A stretch of DNA of 64,000 nucleotides from Roseobacter sinensis (GCF_025755255.1 NZ_JALIEB010000002.1:39282-103281); one strand, 5' to 3'. Shown: positions 9,127 through 18,693, counted from the stretch's first letter. The notes: generated by a model not told the origin, from the letters alone. Translations and numbers: made by a program.

Positions 9127-10602
9127 TCACTCCGTCAGCGACAACGCCACGAAACGCGGATCACCGGCGCGGCGCACCAGCAGCAGCAGCGACTTGCGGC
9201 CCGCGTCCTTCGCGGCCGCGATGCGCTCTTCCAACTCTGAGATGCTGGTCACCTTCTGCTGTCCCGCCTCGGTGATGATATCCCCGGCGCGCAGGCCCTT
9301 CTCGAAGGCTTCCGTCGTCTCGTCGACCTCGGTGACCGCGAGACCTTGCGTCTTGTCGTCGACGCCCAGCTCTTCGCGGATCTCATCCGTCAGCGTTGTG
9401 AGGCTGAGGCCCAGCACATCCTTCGTGGTCGGCTCGTCCTCGCCATCCGGGCCTGCGGCCACCGCTGGCACGGCCCCTTCAGCCTCTTCGCGGCGGCCCA
9501 GCGTCACCCGCAGGGTTTGCGTCGCACCTTCGCGCAGGACGGTCACACGCACGGTCTCACCGACCGGGCTGTTGCCCACCTCACGCACCAGACCACGGGT
9601 GTCTTCGACATCCTTGCCAGCGAAGCTGATGATCACATCGCCCGCTTCCATCCCGGCCTCACGCGCAGGCCCTTCGGGCACATCCGTCACCAACGCGCCC
9701 GCGGTCGACTCAAGCCCCATCGATTCCGCCAGATCGTCGGTCAGATCCTGGATGCGCACGCCCAACCAGCCGCGGCGCGTTTCGCCGAATTCCTTGAGCT
9801 GATCCACAACTCGGGTCACAACGTTCGACGCCATCGAAAACCCGATACCGATGGAGCCGCCGTTGGGCGACAGGATCGCGGTGTTCACGCCGATCACCTC
9901 GCCATCCATGTTGAACAGCGGCCCGCCCGAGTTGCCGCGGTTGATCGCCGCATCGGTCTGGATGTAATCGTCATAGGTGCCGCTCAGCGCCCGGTTGCGG
10001 GCCGAGACGATCCCGGCGCTGACAGAGAACCCCTGCCCCAGCGGGTTGCCCATGGCCACCACCCAATCCCCAACCCGCGCCAGATCGCTGTCCGCAAAGG
10101 ACACAAAGGGCAGCGGCCCTTCCGCCTCCACCTTCAGCAGCGCGATATCGGTGTTGGGGTCGGTGCCGATCACCTCGGCCTTGAGCTCGCTGCCGTTGAA
10201 AAACTCGACCAGGATCTCGTCGGCGCCTTCGATCACGTGGTTGTTGGTCACCACATAGCCATCCTCGGAGATCACGAAACCGGACCCCAGCGCGGACGAA
10301 CGGCGCGGGCGGTTGCCATCGCCATTGTTGCGATCCTGGAATTCTCGGAAAAAGTCCTCGAACGGCGATCCCTCTGGCACGATGCCCTGCGGACCGGTGC
10401 GGCCGGCGACGACGGTCGATGTGGTGATATTGACCACCGACGGGCTGATCTTCTCGGCCAGTGGCGCGAGGCTTTGTTGCTGGGCCAATGCGCTCAGCGG
10501 CTGAACCAGCATGAACGCCAGCGTCAGGACCGCCAAGAGCAACAGCCGCATCTGGATGGGGATGAGGCTGATGTTGGACATGGATACGGCCTTGGGCTGC
10601 AT
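9127..10602 (-). CDS. htrA: Do/HtrA-family periplasmic serine protease
   Basis: A 491-residue protease. A signal peptide or anchor occupies residues 18-41 (MRLLLLAVLTLAFMLVQPLSALA). The trypsin-like domain has the triad His122 (TNNHVIEGA), Asp152 (NTDIALLK) and Ser225 (RGNSGGPLF), followed by two PDZ domains (about 275-370 and 395-490). It degrades or refolds damaged envelope proteins. The start at 10600-10602 is set by CAGGAGAC seven bases upstream. It lies downstream of hflK-hflC-DUF2065 with a 186-bp gap, an arrangement common in alphaproteobacteria. A strong terminator follows. The mucD or degP name would fit equally. Confidence 0.95.
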   Translation of the reverse strand: MQPKAVSMSNISLIPIQMRLLLLAVLTLAFMLVQPLSALAQQQSLAPLAEKISPSVVNITTSTVVAGRTGPQGIVPEGSPFEDFFREFQDRNNGDGNRPRRSSALGSGFVISEDGYVVTNNHVIEGADEILVEFFNGSELKAEVIGTDPNTDIALLKVEAEGPLPFVSFADSDLARVGDWVVAMGNPLGQGFSVSAGIVSARNRALSGTYDDYIQTDAAINRGNSGGPLFNMDGEVIGVNTAILSPNGGSIGIGFSMASNVVTRVVDQLKEFGETRRGWLGVRIQDLTDDLAESMGLESTAGALVTDVPEGPAREAGMEAGDVIISFAGKDVEDTRGLVREVGNSPVGETVRVTVLREGATQTLRVTLGRREEAEGAVPAVAAGPDGEDEPTTKDVLGLSLTTLTDEIREELGVDDKTQGLAVTEVDETTEAFEKGLRAGDIITEAGQQKVTSISELEERIAAAKDAGRKSLLLLVRRAGDPRFVALSLTE

Positions 10603-10788
10603 ACGTCGTCTCCTGAAAATCTCTGTCCGGCCTTGCGGCCGTGTTGTGCTCTTTGACTGCGTGATTTGATCACTAGAGTGCATTTAGGGTGACCGTCACG
10701 CAACATCAAAGATGTATCAGTCTGCCACAGTTTCAACTGTACGTGACCGTCGCGTGAGGCAGGCTTGCCTGCAACCGCCCCTTGCGGA

Positions 10789-10992
10789 TTACCCCAGACC
10801 GGCCCCGAGTTGCGTTGCGAACCACACCAGAATGAAGCCGCTGACCACGATCAGAAGCCCCAATTGCCGCACGGCGCTCTCGGGCAGCGCGCGCAGCGCT
10901 TCCAGCATACGCTCAATAAGCGAAGGGGCCAGCGCATAGGCCAGCCCCTCGATGATCATCACAAGACCAAGCGCCAGCAGCAGCGTGCTCAC
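10789..10992 (-). CDS. DUF2065 (YjeT-like) small membrane protein
   Basis: A 67-residue protein with two membrane helices (LLLALGLVMIIEGLAYALAP and LLIVVSGFILVWFATQLG), the size and topology of the DUF2065/YjeT family. It starts with GTG at 10990-10992 in a GTGA overlap with the hflC stop, so translation is coupled. Members regularly follow hflC and are presumed to assist the HflKC complex, but no activity is established. Confidence 0.9.
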   Translation of the reverse strand: MSTLLLALGLVMIIEGLAYALAPSLIERMLEALRALPESAVRQLGLLIVVSGFILVWFATQLGAGLG

Positions 10993-11888
10993 CGCGACTC
11001 GCCCTCTTCGGACCGCACGCCCTGATCAGAGCGCAGGTAGTTGAAGAACTCGCTGTCCGGCGACAAAACCATCGTCGAGTTGCTGCCTTTCAGGGCCCGC
11101 TCGTAAGCCGTCAGCGACCGGTAGAATTCAAAGAACTCAGGATCCGCGCCAAAGGCGGCCGCAAAGATGGCATTGCGCTCCGCATCGGCCTGGCCGCGAA
11201 TGATATCGGCTTCACGGGTCGCATCAGACGTCAGCTCAACCACCGTCCGGTCGGCAAGTGCGCGCACTCTTTGTGCAGCCTCTTCCCCCCGCGCGATCTC
11301 ATCCGCCGCTTCCCGCTCCCGCTCGGCCCGCATCCGGGCGAAGGTCGCGTCGAGGTTCTGCTCGGGCAGGTTTGTCTGTTTCAGGCGCACATCGACCACC
11401 TCAAGGCCCAGCGGCAGGGCGCGCAGCCGCGCCTGTTCGGTGATCCGCGCCATCAACCCGGCCCGATCCGCCGAGAGAATGGTATTCGAGGTCACGCCAT
11501 CGGAGCCCAGCACCGCCCGGATCGTGGGGTTCAGGATCCCTTCAAGCCGGTCTTCAGCAGCCCGCAGGCCGCCAACACCCACCGCCTGGCGGAACCGCGT
11601 CACATCGGAAATCCGGTACCGCGCGAAGGCGTCGACGACCAGGCGACGGTCATCCGATGGTGTGACTTCCGTCACTTCGGTGTCGAGCGACAGTATCCGA
11701 TCGTCGTAGCGCACGACCTCCTGGATCAGGGGGATCTTGAACGCCAGACCCGGGTCTTCCTTGATCGACTTGATCTGTCCGAATTGCAGAACCAGGGCCT
11801 TCTCACGTTCATCCACGATGAAGACCGAGCTCAGTAGGCCGACAATCGCAATCACGACAATCGGCAACAAGAACTTGCCAGCACGCAT
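10989..11888 (-). CDS. hflC: HflC subunit of the HflKC protease-modulator complex
   Basis: A 299-residue SPFH/prohibitin-family protein with one N-terminal membrane helix (FLLPIVVIAIVGLLSSVFIV). A band-7 domain (VDEREKALVLQFG...) and a charged coiled coil follow (residues about 185-245, MRAEREREAADEIARGEEAAQR). HflC and HflK form a large cage in the inner membrane around FtsH and restrain its proteolysis. The start overlaps the hflK stop by one base (TGATG), and its stop overlaps the DUF2065 start, so the three genes are coupled. Length and domains are normal. Confidence 0.97.
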   Translation of the reverse strand: MRAGKFLLPIVVIAIVGLLSSVFIVDEREKALVLQFGQIKSIKEDPGLAFKIPLIQEVVRYDDRILSLDTEVTEVTPSDDRRLVVDAFARYRISDVTRFRQAVGVGGLRAAEDRLEGILNPTIRAVLGSDGVTSNTILSADRAGLMARITEQARLRALPLGLEVVDVRLKQTNLPEQNLDATFARMRAEREREAADEIARGEEAAQRVRALADRTVVELTSDATREADIIRGQADAERNAIFAAAFGADPEFFEFYRSLTAYERALKGSNSTMVLSPDSEFFNYLRSDQGVRSEEGESR

Positions 11889-13042
11889 CAGTTTGTTCCT
11901 CCTGCCACAGTCCCGCGGCGCAGCTCATTCAGCGGCAGGTAGGGCACGACCCCCTGTCCGCCGCCGCCGCCCAGATCGTTCTCGAGAATAATCTTGTCCA
12001 CATCGCCAAACACCCGCTCCATGGTCTCCAGGTAGAGACGTTTGCGGGTCACCTCCGGCGCCTTCGCATATTCTTCCAACACCGAGACAAAGCGCGCGGC
12101 CTCACCCTGGGCCTCGTTCACCTGCTGGGCGCGATAGGCCTCGGCCTGCTCCAGCAGGGCTGCGGCCTCACCCCGCGCGCCCGCCGTTACCCGGTTGGCA
12201 TAGGCATCCGCCTGACGCTCCAGCCGGTCGCGTTCCTGCTCGGCCGCCTGCACTTCGCGGAAGCTGTCGATCACCTCGCGCGGCGGGTCGGCCTTGTCGA
12301 GGTTGAGACGGATGATGTTCACGCCACTGTCGTAGGCATCGAGCGTACCCTGGATCAGCTGCTCCGCTTCATCGGCGATGACCTGACGATCGCGGTTGAG
12401 GATCGGGGCCAGCTGGTTGCGCGCAATCACTTCGCGCATGGCCGATTCCGACACGGCGCGGATCGTCTCCTGCGCCTCCGCCAGATTAAAGAGGAATTTG
12501 GCCGGATCGCTGATATTCCAGACCACCTGGAAGTCGATGTCGATGATATTCTCGTCCGTGGTCAGCATCAGCCCGCTGTCCACGCGCGCGCCGATGTCCT
12601 CGGTCTGTTCGCGTGTCACCGGCAGCACCTCTGCGGTGACCAGCGGCCAGGGCGCGAAGTTCAGACCTGGGTCGCCAGTGGCGTAATACTCTCCAAGAAA
12701 GAGTTCGACCGACTGTTCTTCCGGTGCCACTGTGTAGAAACTGGCCAGCCCCCAGGCCAACACAGCGCCGACGACGCCGAGCCCAACGGTGCCACGCGTG
12801 AAGGCCGGGCCGCCGCTGCCGCCGCCCTGTCCGCCCTGTCCGCCGCTGCCGCCCTTTCCGCCCATCAGAACACGCAGGCGTTCCTGGCCTTTCTTGACCA
12901 GCTCGTCGATTTCCGGGATCTGCGGGCCCTCTCCGCCCGGGCCGCGCGACCCGCCGCCATTGTTCCCACGGTTCGGCCTGCGCGGTCCATCGTCACCAGA
13001 ATTTCCACCGCCGCCCCAAGGGCCGCCATTATTCCCAGCCAT
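11888..13042 (-). CDS. hflK: HflK subunit of the HflKC protease-modulator complex
   Basis: A 384-residue partner of HflC. It has a Gly/Pro/Arg-rich cytoplasmic N-terminus (residues 1-75, including runs of GG such as GGKGGSGGQGGQGGGSGG), a membrane helix near 85-105 (VGLGVVGAVLAWGLASFYTV), a band-7 domain beginning VAPEEQSVELFLG, and a coiled-coil region rich in Ala, Glu and Gln. The conserved alphaproteobacterial opening MAGNNGGPWGGGGN supports the start. It is the first gene of hflK-hflC-DUF2065 and lies 75 bp downstream of gor on the same strand. Confidence 0.97.
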   Translation of the reverse strand: MAGNNGGPWGGGGNSGDDGPRRPNRGNNGGGSRGPGGEGPQIPEIDELVKKGQERLRVLMGGKGGSGGQGGQGGGSGGPAFTRGTVGLGVVGAVLAWGLASFYTVAPEEQSVELFLGEYYATGDPGLNFAPWPLVTAEVLPVTREQTEDIGARVDSGLMLTTDENIIDIDFQVVWNISDPAKFLFNLAEAQETIRAVSESAMREVIARNQLAPILNRDRQVIADEAEQLIQGTLDAYDSGVNIIRLNLDKADPPREVIDSFREVQAAEQERDRLERQADAYANRVTAGARGEAAALLEQAEAYRAQQVNEAQGEAARFVSVLEEYAKAPEVTRKRLYLETMERVFGDVDKIILENDLGGGGGQGVVPYLPLNELRRGTVAGGTN

Positions 13043-13117
13043 TCAGTCTCTTTCCCTCCTAAATCGCCTCATATGCGATTGAAAATCATGCCATAGGTAC
13101 GCAAGGTTGCGCGGAAT

Positions 13118-14581
13118 TCAAGCCGTCCGGATCGGTGTCCGCATCGTCACGATCTCTTCGGACATAGTCGGATGGACCGCAACAGTGCGGTCGAAATCCT
13201 CTTTGGTCGTGCCCATCTTGATCGCGATACCCGCCAACTGGATCATTTCGCCCGCATGCGGTGCGACGATGTGACAACCCAGAACCTTGCGGGTCTCTTT
13301 GGATACCACAAGTTTCATCAAAACGCGATCCGGTCGTCCGGCAAATGCGGTCTGCATCGGACGGAACGACGTGCAATAGATCTCCACAGGCTCCTGATCA
13401 CGGGCATCCTCCTCGCTCAGGCCCACGGTGCCCATCTCGGGCTGCGTGAAGATTGCGGAGGGGATCAGATCGTGATCCACCGGCGTCGGATTACCTTTGA
13501 AGACCGTCTCCACGAAGGCCATGCCTTCCCGGATCGCGACCGGCGTGAGGTTCACCCGGTCGGTGACATCGCCGATGGCATAGATCGACGGTACGGCGGT
13601 CTGACTGTAGGCATCGACCTCGATCTGCCCGCGGCGGCCCAGTTTCACCCCGACCTCTTCAAGGCCCATGTCCTTGGTGTTGGGATCACGCCCGGTGGCG
13701 AAGAGAACCATGTCGAAGACGCGCTCACCACCGTTGGTCGACTTCACCCAGATCGGGCCGTTGGCATCCTTCGCCTCGGTCTGCATCTCGCGCCTTTGCT
13801 TCACGTCCGCACCCATCGCGGCATCGGAGGCCGTACCGGTCCAGCTGGCGGTATGGTCATCGCCCGCCGGGGCCATTTCCACGATGTTGGTGCCCACGCG
13901 CAGGTCGATGCCGCGTTCGCGCATGGATTCGGCCACGAGGCCGCGGGCTTCGTCGTCGAAGCCCCGCAGGATCTGGGCGCCGCGATAGTACTGCGTCACC
14001 TCGACACCCAACCCGTTCATGATGCCCGCGAACTCACACGCGATGTAGCCGCCGCCGACGATCAGAAGCGACTTCGGCAGGGATTCAAGGTGAAAGATAT
14101 CGTCCGAGACGATGCCCAACTGCGCATTGACCGTGTCGGGCCGTACCGGATGACCGCCTGTGGCGATGAGAATGTGTTTGGCGCTCTTGGTCTCGCCGGT
14201 CGCGAGCTTGACCTCATGCGGCCCCGCCACGGTTGCCCGCGTATCGAAGGTGTCGACACCAGAGCCCTTGAGCAGGTTCCGGTAGACCTGTTCGAGCCGG
14301 TCCAACTCGGTGTTCAGGCGTGTCTGGAACGAGTGCCAATCGAACGGGCCCTGTTTCAGATCCCATCCGTAGGAGGCGGCGTCCTCCACGACACCCGCGT
14401 ATTCGCTGGCAAAGACCATCAGCTTTTTGGGCACGCAGCCCCGGATCACGCAGGTGCCGCCATAGCGGTCCTCTTCGGCCAGCGCGACCTTGGCGCCGGC
14501 TTCACCGGCCGCCACCCGGGCCGCCCGCACACCGCCCGACCCGCCGCCAATTACAAAGAGATCGTAGTCGAATTGGCTCAT
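13118..14581 (-). CDS. gor: Glutathione-disulfide reductase
   Basis: A 487-residue FAD/NADPH disulfide oxidoreductase. It shows the FAD loop IGGGSGGVRAAR, the redox-active pair Cys44/Cys49 in GGTCVIRGCVPKK, the NADPH-binding loop VGGGYIACEFAGI, the second FAD site YAIGDVTDRVNLTPVAI, and the C-terminal HPTMSEE carrying the proton-relay histidine of the partner subunit. It reduces oxidised glutathione in the cytosol. The CVIRGCVPKK form is the glutathione-reductase type. There is an insertion of about 25 residues (around 245-275) not present in the 450-residue E. coli enzyme. It lies 97 bp downstream of rpiA, in the same direction. Confidence 0.95.
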   Translation of the reverse strand: MSQFDYDLFVIGGGSGGVRAARVAAGEAGAKVALAEEDRYGGTCVIRGCVPKKLMVFASEYAGVVEDAASYGWDLKQGPFDWHSFQTRLNTELDRLEQVYRNLLKGSGVDTFDTRATVAGPHEVKLATGETKSAKHILIATGGHPVRPDTVNAQLGIVSDDIFHLESLPKSLLIVGGGYIACEFAGIMNGLGVEVTQYYRGAQILRGFDDEARGLVAESMRERGIDLRVGTNIVEMAPAGDDHTASWTGTASDAAMGADVKQRREMQTEAKDANGPIWVKSTNGGERVFDMVLFATGRDPNTKDMGLEEVGVKLGRRGQIEVDAYSQTAVPSIYAIGDVTDRVNLTPVAIREGMAFVETVFKGNPTPVDHDLIPSAIFTQPEMGTVGLSEEDARDQEPVEIYCTSFRPMQTAFAGRPDRVLMKLVVSKETRKVLGCHIVAPHAGEMIQLAGIAIKMGTTKEDFDRTVAVHPTMSEEIVTMRTPIRTA

Positions 14582-14678
14582 TCTGGGCGCCTTTCAGGGT
14601 CTTTCGGTCTTGGAGACCTCTATATAAGCGGGTGGCCAACCATTGCCACATCACCTCGCCGTTAAGCGCGCGGCAGTC

Positions 14679-15467
14679 TCAATCCGACAAATCGGCGAAG
14701 AGGTTGTCACTTTCCACAAAGTCGAGCTGGCCGGTTTCGACCGTGCCGGTCTCGATGTCGCGCATCTCGACCCGGCCATCGCCATAGCCGACGATCACCC
14801 GGTCGCAGATGTCGATGAAGAGGCCGTTTTCCACCACCCCCGGCAGCTGGTTCATCGCCAGCGCCAGGTGCTGGGCATTCCCAATCCGCTTGAGGTGCAG
14901 ATCGATGATGTAATTGCCCTCGTCGGTCCGGAACGGCGCATCGCCGTCCCTCCGCAGCGTGCTGTCGCGCCCCAGCACATCCATCGAGACCAGGGTTTCC
15001 TCCACCAGCGCTTTCGTGGTCTGCCAGCCGAAGGGGATCACCTCGATGGGCAGGGGAAAGGCGCCGAGTGTCTCGACCTCCTTGCCTGCATCCGCGATCA
15101 CCACCATCTGGTCGGAGGCGGTGGCCACGATCTTTTCCTGCAAGAGCGCGCCGCCGCCGCCTTTGATCAGATTGAGCCGCCCGTCGAACTCGTCCGCGCC
15201 GTCGATGGTCAGATCGAGCCACTTCGCGTCATCGAGTGTCGTGACCTCGATCCCGACCTCGCGGGCCAGCTCGGCCGTCCGCGTCGACGTCGGCACGCCG
15301 GTGATGTGCAGCCCGTCCTGACGCACCATCTCGCCGAGGCAGCGGACCAGCCAGGCCGCGGTGGAGCCTGTGCCAAGCCCCACCCGCATGCCGCTTTCCA
15401 CCATCTGCGCTGCCCGTTTGGCAGCGACGAATTTGGCCTTATCGATGGGCGAGAGTTCAGGCGGCAT
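14679..15467 (-). CDS. rpiA: Ribose-5-phosphate isomerase A
   Basis: A 262-residue enzyme of the non-oxidative pentose phosphate pathway that interconverts ribose 5-phosphate and ribulose 5-phosphate. Visible signatures are VGLGTGSTAAW, TIDGADEFD, KGGGGALLQEKIVA and the acidic/lysine active-site region. The start is ATG 15465-15467 (MPPELSPIDKAKFVAAKRAA), with AAGGA upstream. A longer open frame reaching 15638 runs across the promoter shared with the divergent GST gene and has no family similarity. Probably co-transcribed with gor. Confidence 0.97.
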   Translation of the reverse strand: MPPELSPIDKAKFVAAKRAAQMVESGMRVGLGTGSTAAWLVRCLGEMVRQDGLHITGVPTSTRTAELAREVGIEVTTLDDAKWLDLTIDGADEFDGRLNLIKGGGGALLQEKIVATASDQMVVIADAGKEVETLGAFPLPIEVIPFGWQTTKALVEETLVSMDVLGRDSTLRRDGDAPFRTDEGNYIIDLHLKRIGNAQHLALAMNQLPGVVENGLFIDICDRVIVGYGDGRVEMRDIETGTVETGQLDFVESDNLFADLSD

Positions 15468-15636
15468 GGCAGGGTCCTTCGAGCAGGCGTTTGCCGCCTT
15501 ATAGGAAACTCGTGCATGCAGTGCGAGAGCTGATTTCGCAACCCATGGCCCGGGGCCCGACGGCCAGCGCGCCAGCAAGGGGAAAAGGGTCGTTTTTCGC
15601 AGGCCGCGGCCGCGGGAATCGCCCCATGGTCGCCCC

Positions 15637-16329
15637 ATGACCGAGCCCGCCTATACCTTGCACTACGCCCCCGACAATGCCTCGCTGATCGTGCGACTGG
15701 CGCTCGAGGAGCTGGGCCTGCCCTATCGGACCCGGCTGGTCGACCGGCGCCGGGCGGCACAACGCGCGCCGGCCCACCTGGCCTTGAACCCCGCCGGGTT
15801 GATCCCCGCCTTGGAGACCCCGGACGGTCCCATCTTCGAAACCGGTGCCATTCTGCTCTGGCTGGCGGACCGGCACGGTGACCTGATACCACCTCCCAGG
15901 GACCCTGCGCGCACCGACGCGCTCAAGTGGTTGTTTTACCTGTCGAACACGCTGCACCCGGCGCTGCGGATGCTGTTCTACCCTTCGCTCTATGTGGGCC
16001 CGGACGCAGCGCATCAGGCGCAATTGCGGGCACAGACCCGTGCGAATATCCTGCGGCATGTCGCGATCCTGGAGGCGGATTGCGACCCGCGCGGCACGCC
16101 TTCGGTGCTCGATCTCTACCTGGCTCCGATGCTGCGATGGCTGCAACTCTACCCGCGCGAGAGCGATCGCAGCTGGTTTGAGCTTGCGTCTTTTGCAAAG
16201 CTGCACCACATGGCTCTCATGCTCGAAGGGCGCGCCAGCACTCACGCTGCCCAAACCGCCGAGGGCCTGGGCCCCACACCATTCACCGCGCCGCAGGCGC
16301 CCCAGCCTCCCGAAGGGACCGCAACCTGA
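15637..16329 (+). CDS. Glutathione S-transferase family protein
   Basis: A 230-residue GST-fold protein. The thioredoxin-like N-terminal domain (YTLHYAPDNASLIVRLALEELGLPY, with LNPAGLIPALETPDGPIFETGAILLWL) is followed by the helical C-terminal domain. The N-terminal SLIVRLALEEL layout fits the bacterial GST superfamily; the exact class and substrate are unclear. Its stop and the sdaA start overlap by one base (TGATG), indicating translational coupling with serine deaminase. The last 20 residues are Pro-rich and probably disordered. Confidence 0.85.
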   Translation: MTEPAYTLHYAPDNASLIVRLALEELGLPYRTRLVDRRRAAQRAPAHLALNPAGLIPALETPDGPIFETGAILLWLADRHGDLIPPPRDPARTDALKWLFYLSNTLHPALRMLFYPSLYVGPDAAHQAQLRAQTRANILRHVAILEADCDPRGTPSVLDLYLAPMLRWLQLYPRESDRSWFELASFAKLHHMALMLEGRASTHAAQTAEGLGPTPFTAPQAPQPPEGTAT

Positions 16330-17702
16330 TGTTCCTCTCCGTCTTCGAGATGTTCAAGATCGGCATCGGCCCCTCTTCGTCGCACACGATGGGCCCGATG
16401 GTGGCCGCGGCGCGCTTTCTTGACCTCATGCGCGCCTCCCCCTTCGCCTTTCACGGGGTGCGGGCCTCGCTGCACGGATCGCTCGCCTTCACCGGGGTGG
16501 GCCACGCCACCGATCGCGCCACGATCCTGGGGCTCGCGGGCTTCGTACCGGACACCTATGACCGCGAGAAGGCGGATGCAGCGCTGGCCACGATCAAGGC
16601 TCAAAAGACCCTCCAGCCGGAAGGTCTGCCGCAGCTTGCTTTCGACCCTGGGTCGGATCTGATCTTCGATTTCGACACGCCACTGACCGGCCACGCCAAC
16701 GGCATGATGCTGATGGCAACGGACGCGCAGGGCGATGTGATCCTGCGCGAGGTCTACTATTCCATCGGCGGCGGTTTCGTGATGACCGAAGCCGAGCTTG
16801 CCGCCGGCAAGGATACGGACGAAGGCGCTCCGGTGCCCTTCCCCTTCAAGACCGCCGCACAGATGCTGGAGATGGCCAGCGCCTCGGGCCGCTCCATCGC
16901 CGAGATGAAGCGCGCCAATGAGACGGCGCGCGGTGGCGCGGACAACCTCAGGAGCGGCACCAGACGGCTCTGGCAGGTGATGAACGACTGCATCGACCGC
17001 GGACTCACGACCGAAGGCACGCTTCCCGGCGGTCTGATGGTCAAACGGCGCGCCAAGGGGATCCACGACAAGCTGATGGCCGAACGCGGGATGAACCTGA
17101 CCGCGCCGCATACGATCAACGACTGGATGAGCGTCTATGCCATGGCGGTGAACGAGGAGAACGCTGCCGGAGGTCAGGTGGTCACGGCGCCGACCAATGG
17201 GGCCGCGGGGGTTCTGCCGGCCACGCTGCGCTACTACCTCGACCACGTGCCCGGCGCCTCGGAGGCACATATCGAGGATTTACTGCTCACCGCCGCCGCC
17301 ATCGGCGGACTGGTGAAGTACAACGCCTCGATCTCCGGCGCGGAAGCGGGCTGTCAGGCGGAGGTGGGCTCTGCTGCCGCCATGGCCGCCGCAGGGCTCT
17401 GCGCGGTCATGGGCGGCACGCCGGAACAGGTGGAAAACGCCGCCGAGATCGCGCTGGAACACCACCTCGGCATGACCTGCGATCCGGTGAAGGGCCTCGT
17501 GCAGGTGCCTTGCATCGAGCGCAACGGCCTCGGCGCGATCAAGGCGGTGTCGGCCGCCTCGCTTGCCCTGCGCGGGGACGGCACGCATCTGGTGCCGCTC
17601 GACGCCTGTATCGAGACCATGCGGCAGACGGGCGCAGACATGTCCGAGAAATACAAGGAGACCTCGCTCGGCGGCTTGGCTGTGAATGTGCCAAACTGCT
17701 GA
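16329..17702 (+). CDS. sdaA: L-serine ammonia-lyase (iron-sulfur dependent)
   Basis: A 457-residue single-chain [4Fe-4S] L-serine dehydratase converting L-serine to pyruvate and ammonia. The N-terminal beta domain has MFLSVFEMFKIGIGPSSSHT with the conserved SSSHT. The C-terminal alpha domain has NGAAGVLPA, SGAEAGCQAEVG, MTCDPVKGLVQVPCIERN with the cluster cysteines, and a near-terminal MSEKYKETSLGGLAVN. Length equals the E. coli SdaA/SdaB class. The ATG overlaps the GST stop codon. A possible role is serine catabolism, consistent with amino-acid-based nutrition. Confidence 0.96.
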   Translation: MFLSVFEMFKIGIGPSSSHTMGPMVAAARFLDLMRASPFAFHGVRASLHGSLAFTGVGHATDRATILGLAGFVPDTYDREKADAALATIKAQKTLQPEGLPQLAFDPGSDLIFDFDTPLTGHANGMMLMATDAQGDVILREVYYSIGGGFVMTEAELAAGKDTDEGAPVPFPFKTAAQMLEMASASGRSIAEMKRANETARGGADNLRSGTRRLWQVMNDCIDRGLTTEGTLPGGLMVKRRAKGIHDKLMAERGMNLTAPHTINDWMSVYAMAVNEENAAGGQVVTAPTNGAAGVLPATLRYYLDHVPGASEAHIEDLLLTAAAIGGLVKYNASISGAEAGCQAEVGSAAAMAAAGLCAVMGGTPEQVENAAEIALEHHLGMTCDPVKGLVQVPCIERNGLGAIKAVSAASLALRGDGTHLVPLDACIETMRQTGADMSEKYKETSLGGLAVNVPNC

Positions 17703-17763
17703 AAGTTGAGTCGCCCGGTAAGCTTTTCTTGCATTGATTGAGACGCGCGCCTACGGTCCGGAA

Positions 17764-18693
17764 ATGTCCCCCGACCGCCCCCTTCTTGGTATCATGTTGA
17801 TGCTTGGCTTTTGCGTCCTGGCACCTGTGGGCGATGCGGTCGCGAAGATCCTCGGGCAGACGGTGCCCGTTGGCCAACTCGTTCTCGTGCGCTTCGCCGT
17901 TCAGGCCGTCGTTCTGATCCCGCTGGTCTGGTGGACGGGCCGCGCGTGGCAAATGCGCAGACGGGTCGCGATCCTCACATTCATACGCACCCTGCTGCAT
18001 ATCCTCGGAATCGGTGCGATGGTCACCGCGCTGAAGTACCTGCCGCTGGCAGACGCAGTGGCCATCGCTTTCGTGATGCCGTTCATCATGCTGGTTCTGG
18101 GCAAATTCGCACTGAACGAGGAGGTCGGCTCGCGGCGGCTTCTGGCCTGCCTCGTCGGGTTCATCGGCACGCTGCTTGTGGTTCAACCCAGCTTTCAGGA
18201 GGTGGGCTGGCCCGCGCTTCTGCCAGTTGGCGTCGCGGTGAACTTCGCGCTTTTCATGCTGGTGACCCGCCAGATCGCCCGCGAAACGGACCCCATCGGC
18301 CTGCAGGCGGTCAGCGGCGTCATGGCAATCTGCGTCATGGTACCCGTCCTGATCGCGTTCCAAGGGTCGGGCGTGTGGGATTTGCAGCTGATTGCAGCCA
18401 GCTCCCACGAATGGCAGCTGCTCCTGAGCATCGGGCTCTTGGGAACGATTGCGCATCTGCTGATGACGTGGTCGTTGCGCTATGCGCCCTCGGCCACCGT
18501 CGCACCAATGCAGTATCTGGAGATCCCATTTGCCACCGTGATCGGGTTCATCGTCTTCGGCGACCTGCCGAACCCGCTGGCCAGCCTCGGCATTCTGATC
18601 ACGATCCTGGCGGGGCTCTATGTGGTGCTGCGCGAGCGGGCCACCGCGCGGGCACTGGTATCGCCTGCAAAATCTCCGCAACCTCTGCCATGA
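17764..18693 (+). CDS. EamA/DMT-family inner membrane transporter
   Basis: A protein of 309 residues with about ten hydrophobic helices and two EamA halves. The first runs from LLGIMLMLGFCVLAPVGDAVAKILG, with the typical KYLPLADAVAIAFVMPFIM motif, and the second from about residue 145 onward. The family exports metabolites such as amino acids or purines, but the substrate is not predictable. I chose ATG 17764 over an upstream TTG (17734) because it begins directly ahead of the first helix. Its final 95 bp overlap the convergent thiN gene. Confidence 0.88.
   Translation: MSPDRPLLGIMLMLGFCVLAPVGDAVAKILGQTVPVGQLVLVRFAVQAVVLIPLVWWTGRAWQMRRRVAILTFIRTLLHILGIGAMVTALKYLPLADAVAIAFVMPFIMLVLGKFALNEEVGSRRLLACLVGFIGTLLVVQPSFQEVGWPALLPVGVAVNFALFMLVTRQIARETDPIGLQAVSGVMAICVMVPVLIAFQGSGVWDLQLIAASSHEWQLLLSIGLLGTIAHLLMTWSLRYAPSATVAPMQYLEIPFATVIGFIVFGDLPNPLASLGILITILAGLYVVLRERATARALVSPAKSPQPLP

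Noticed and set aside
13172-14665. Open frame antisense to gor (497 codons)
   Set aside because: The glutathione reductase motifs are complete on the other strand, and the antisense translation is rich in Arg, His and Asp without domains.
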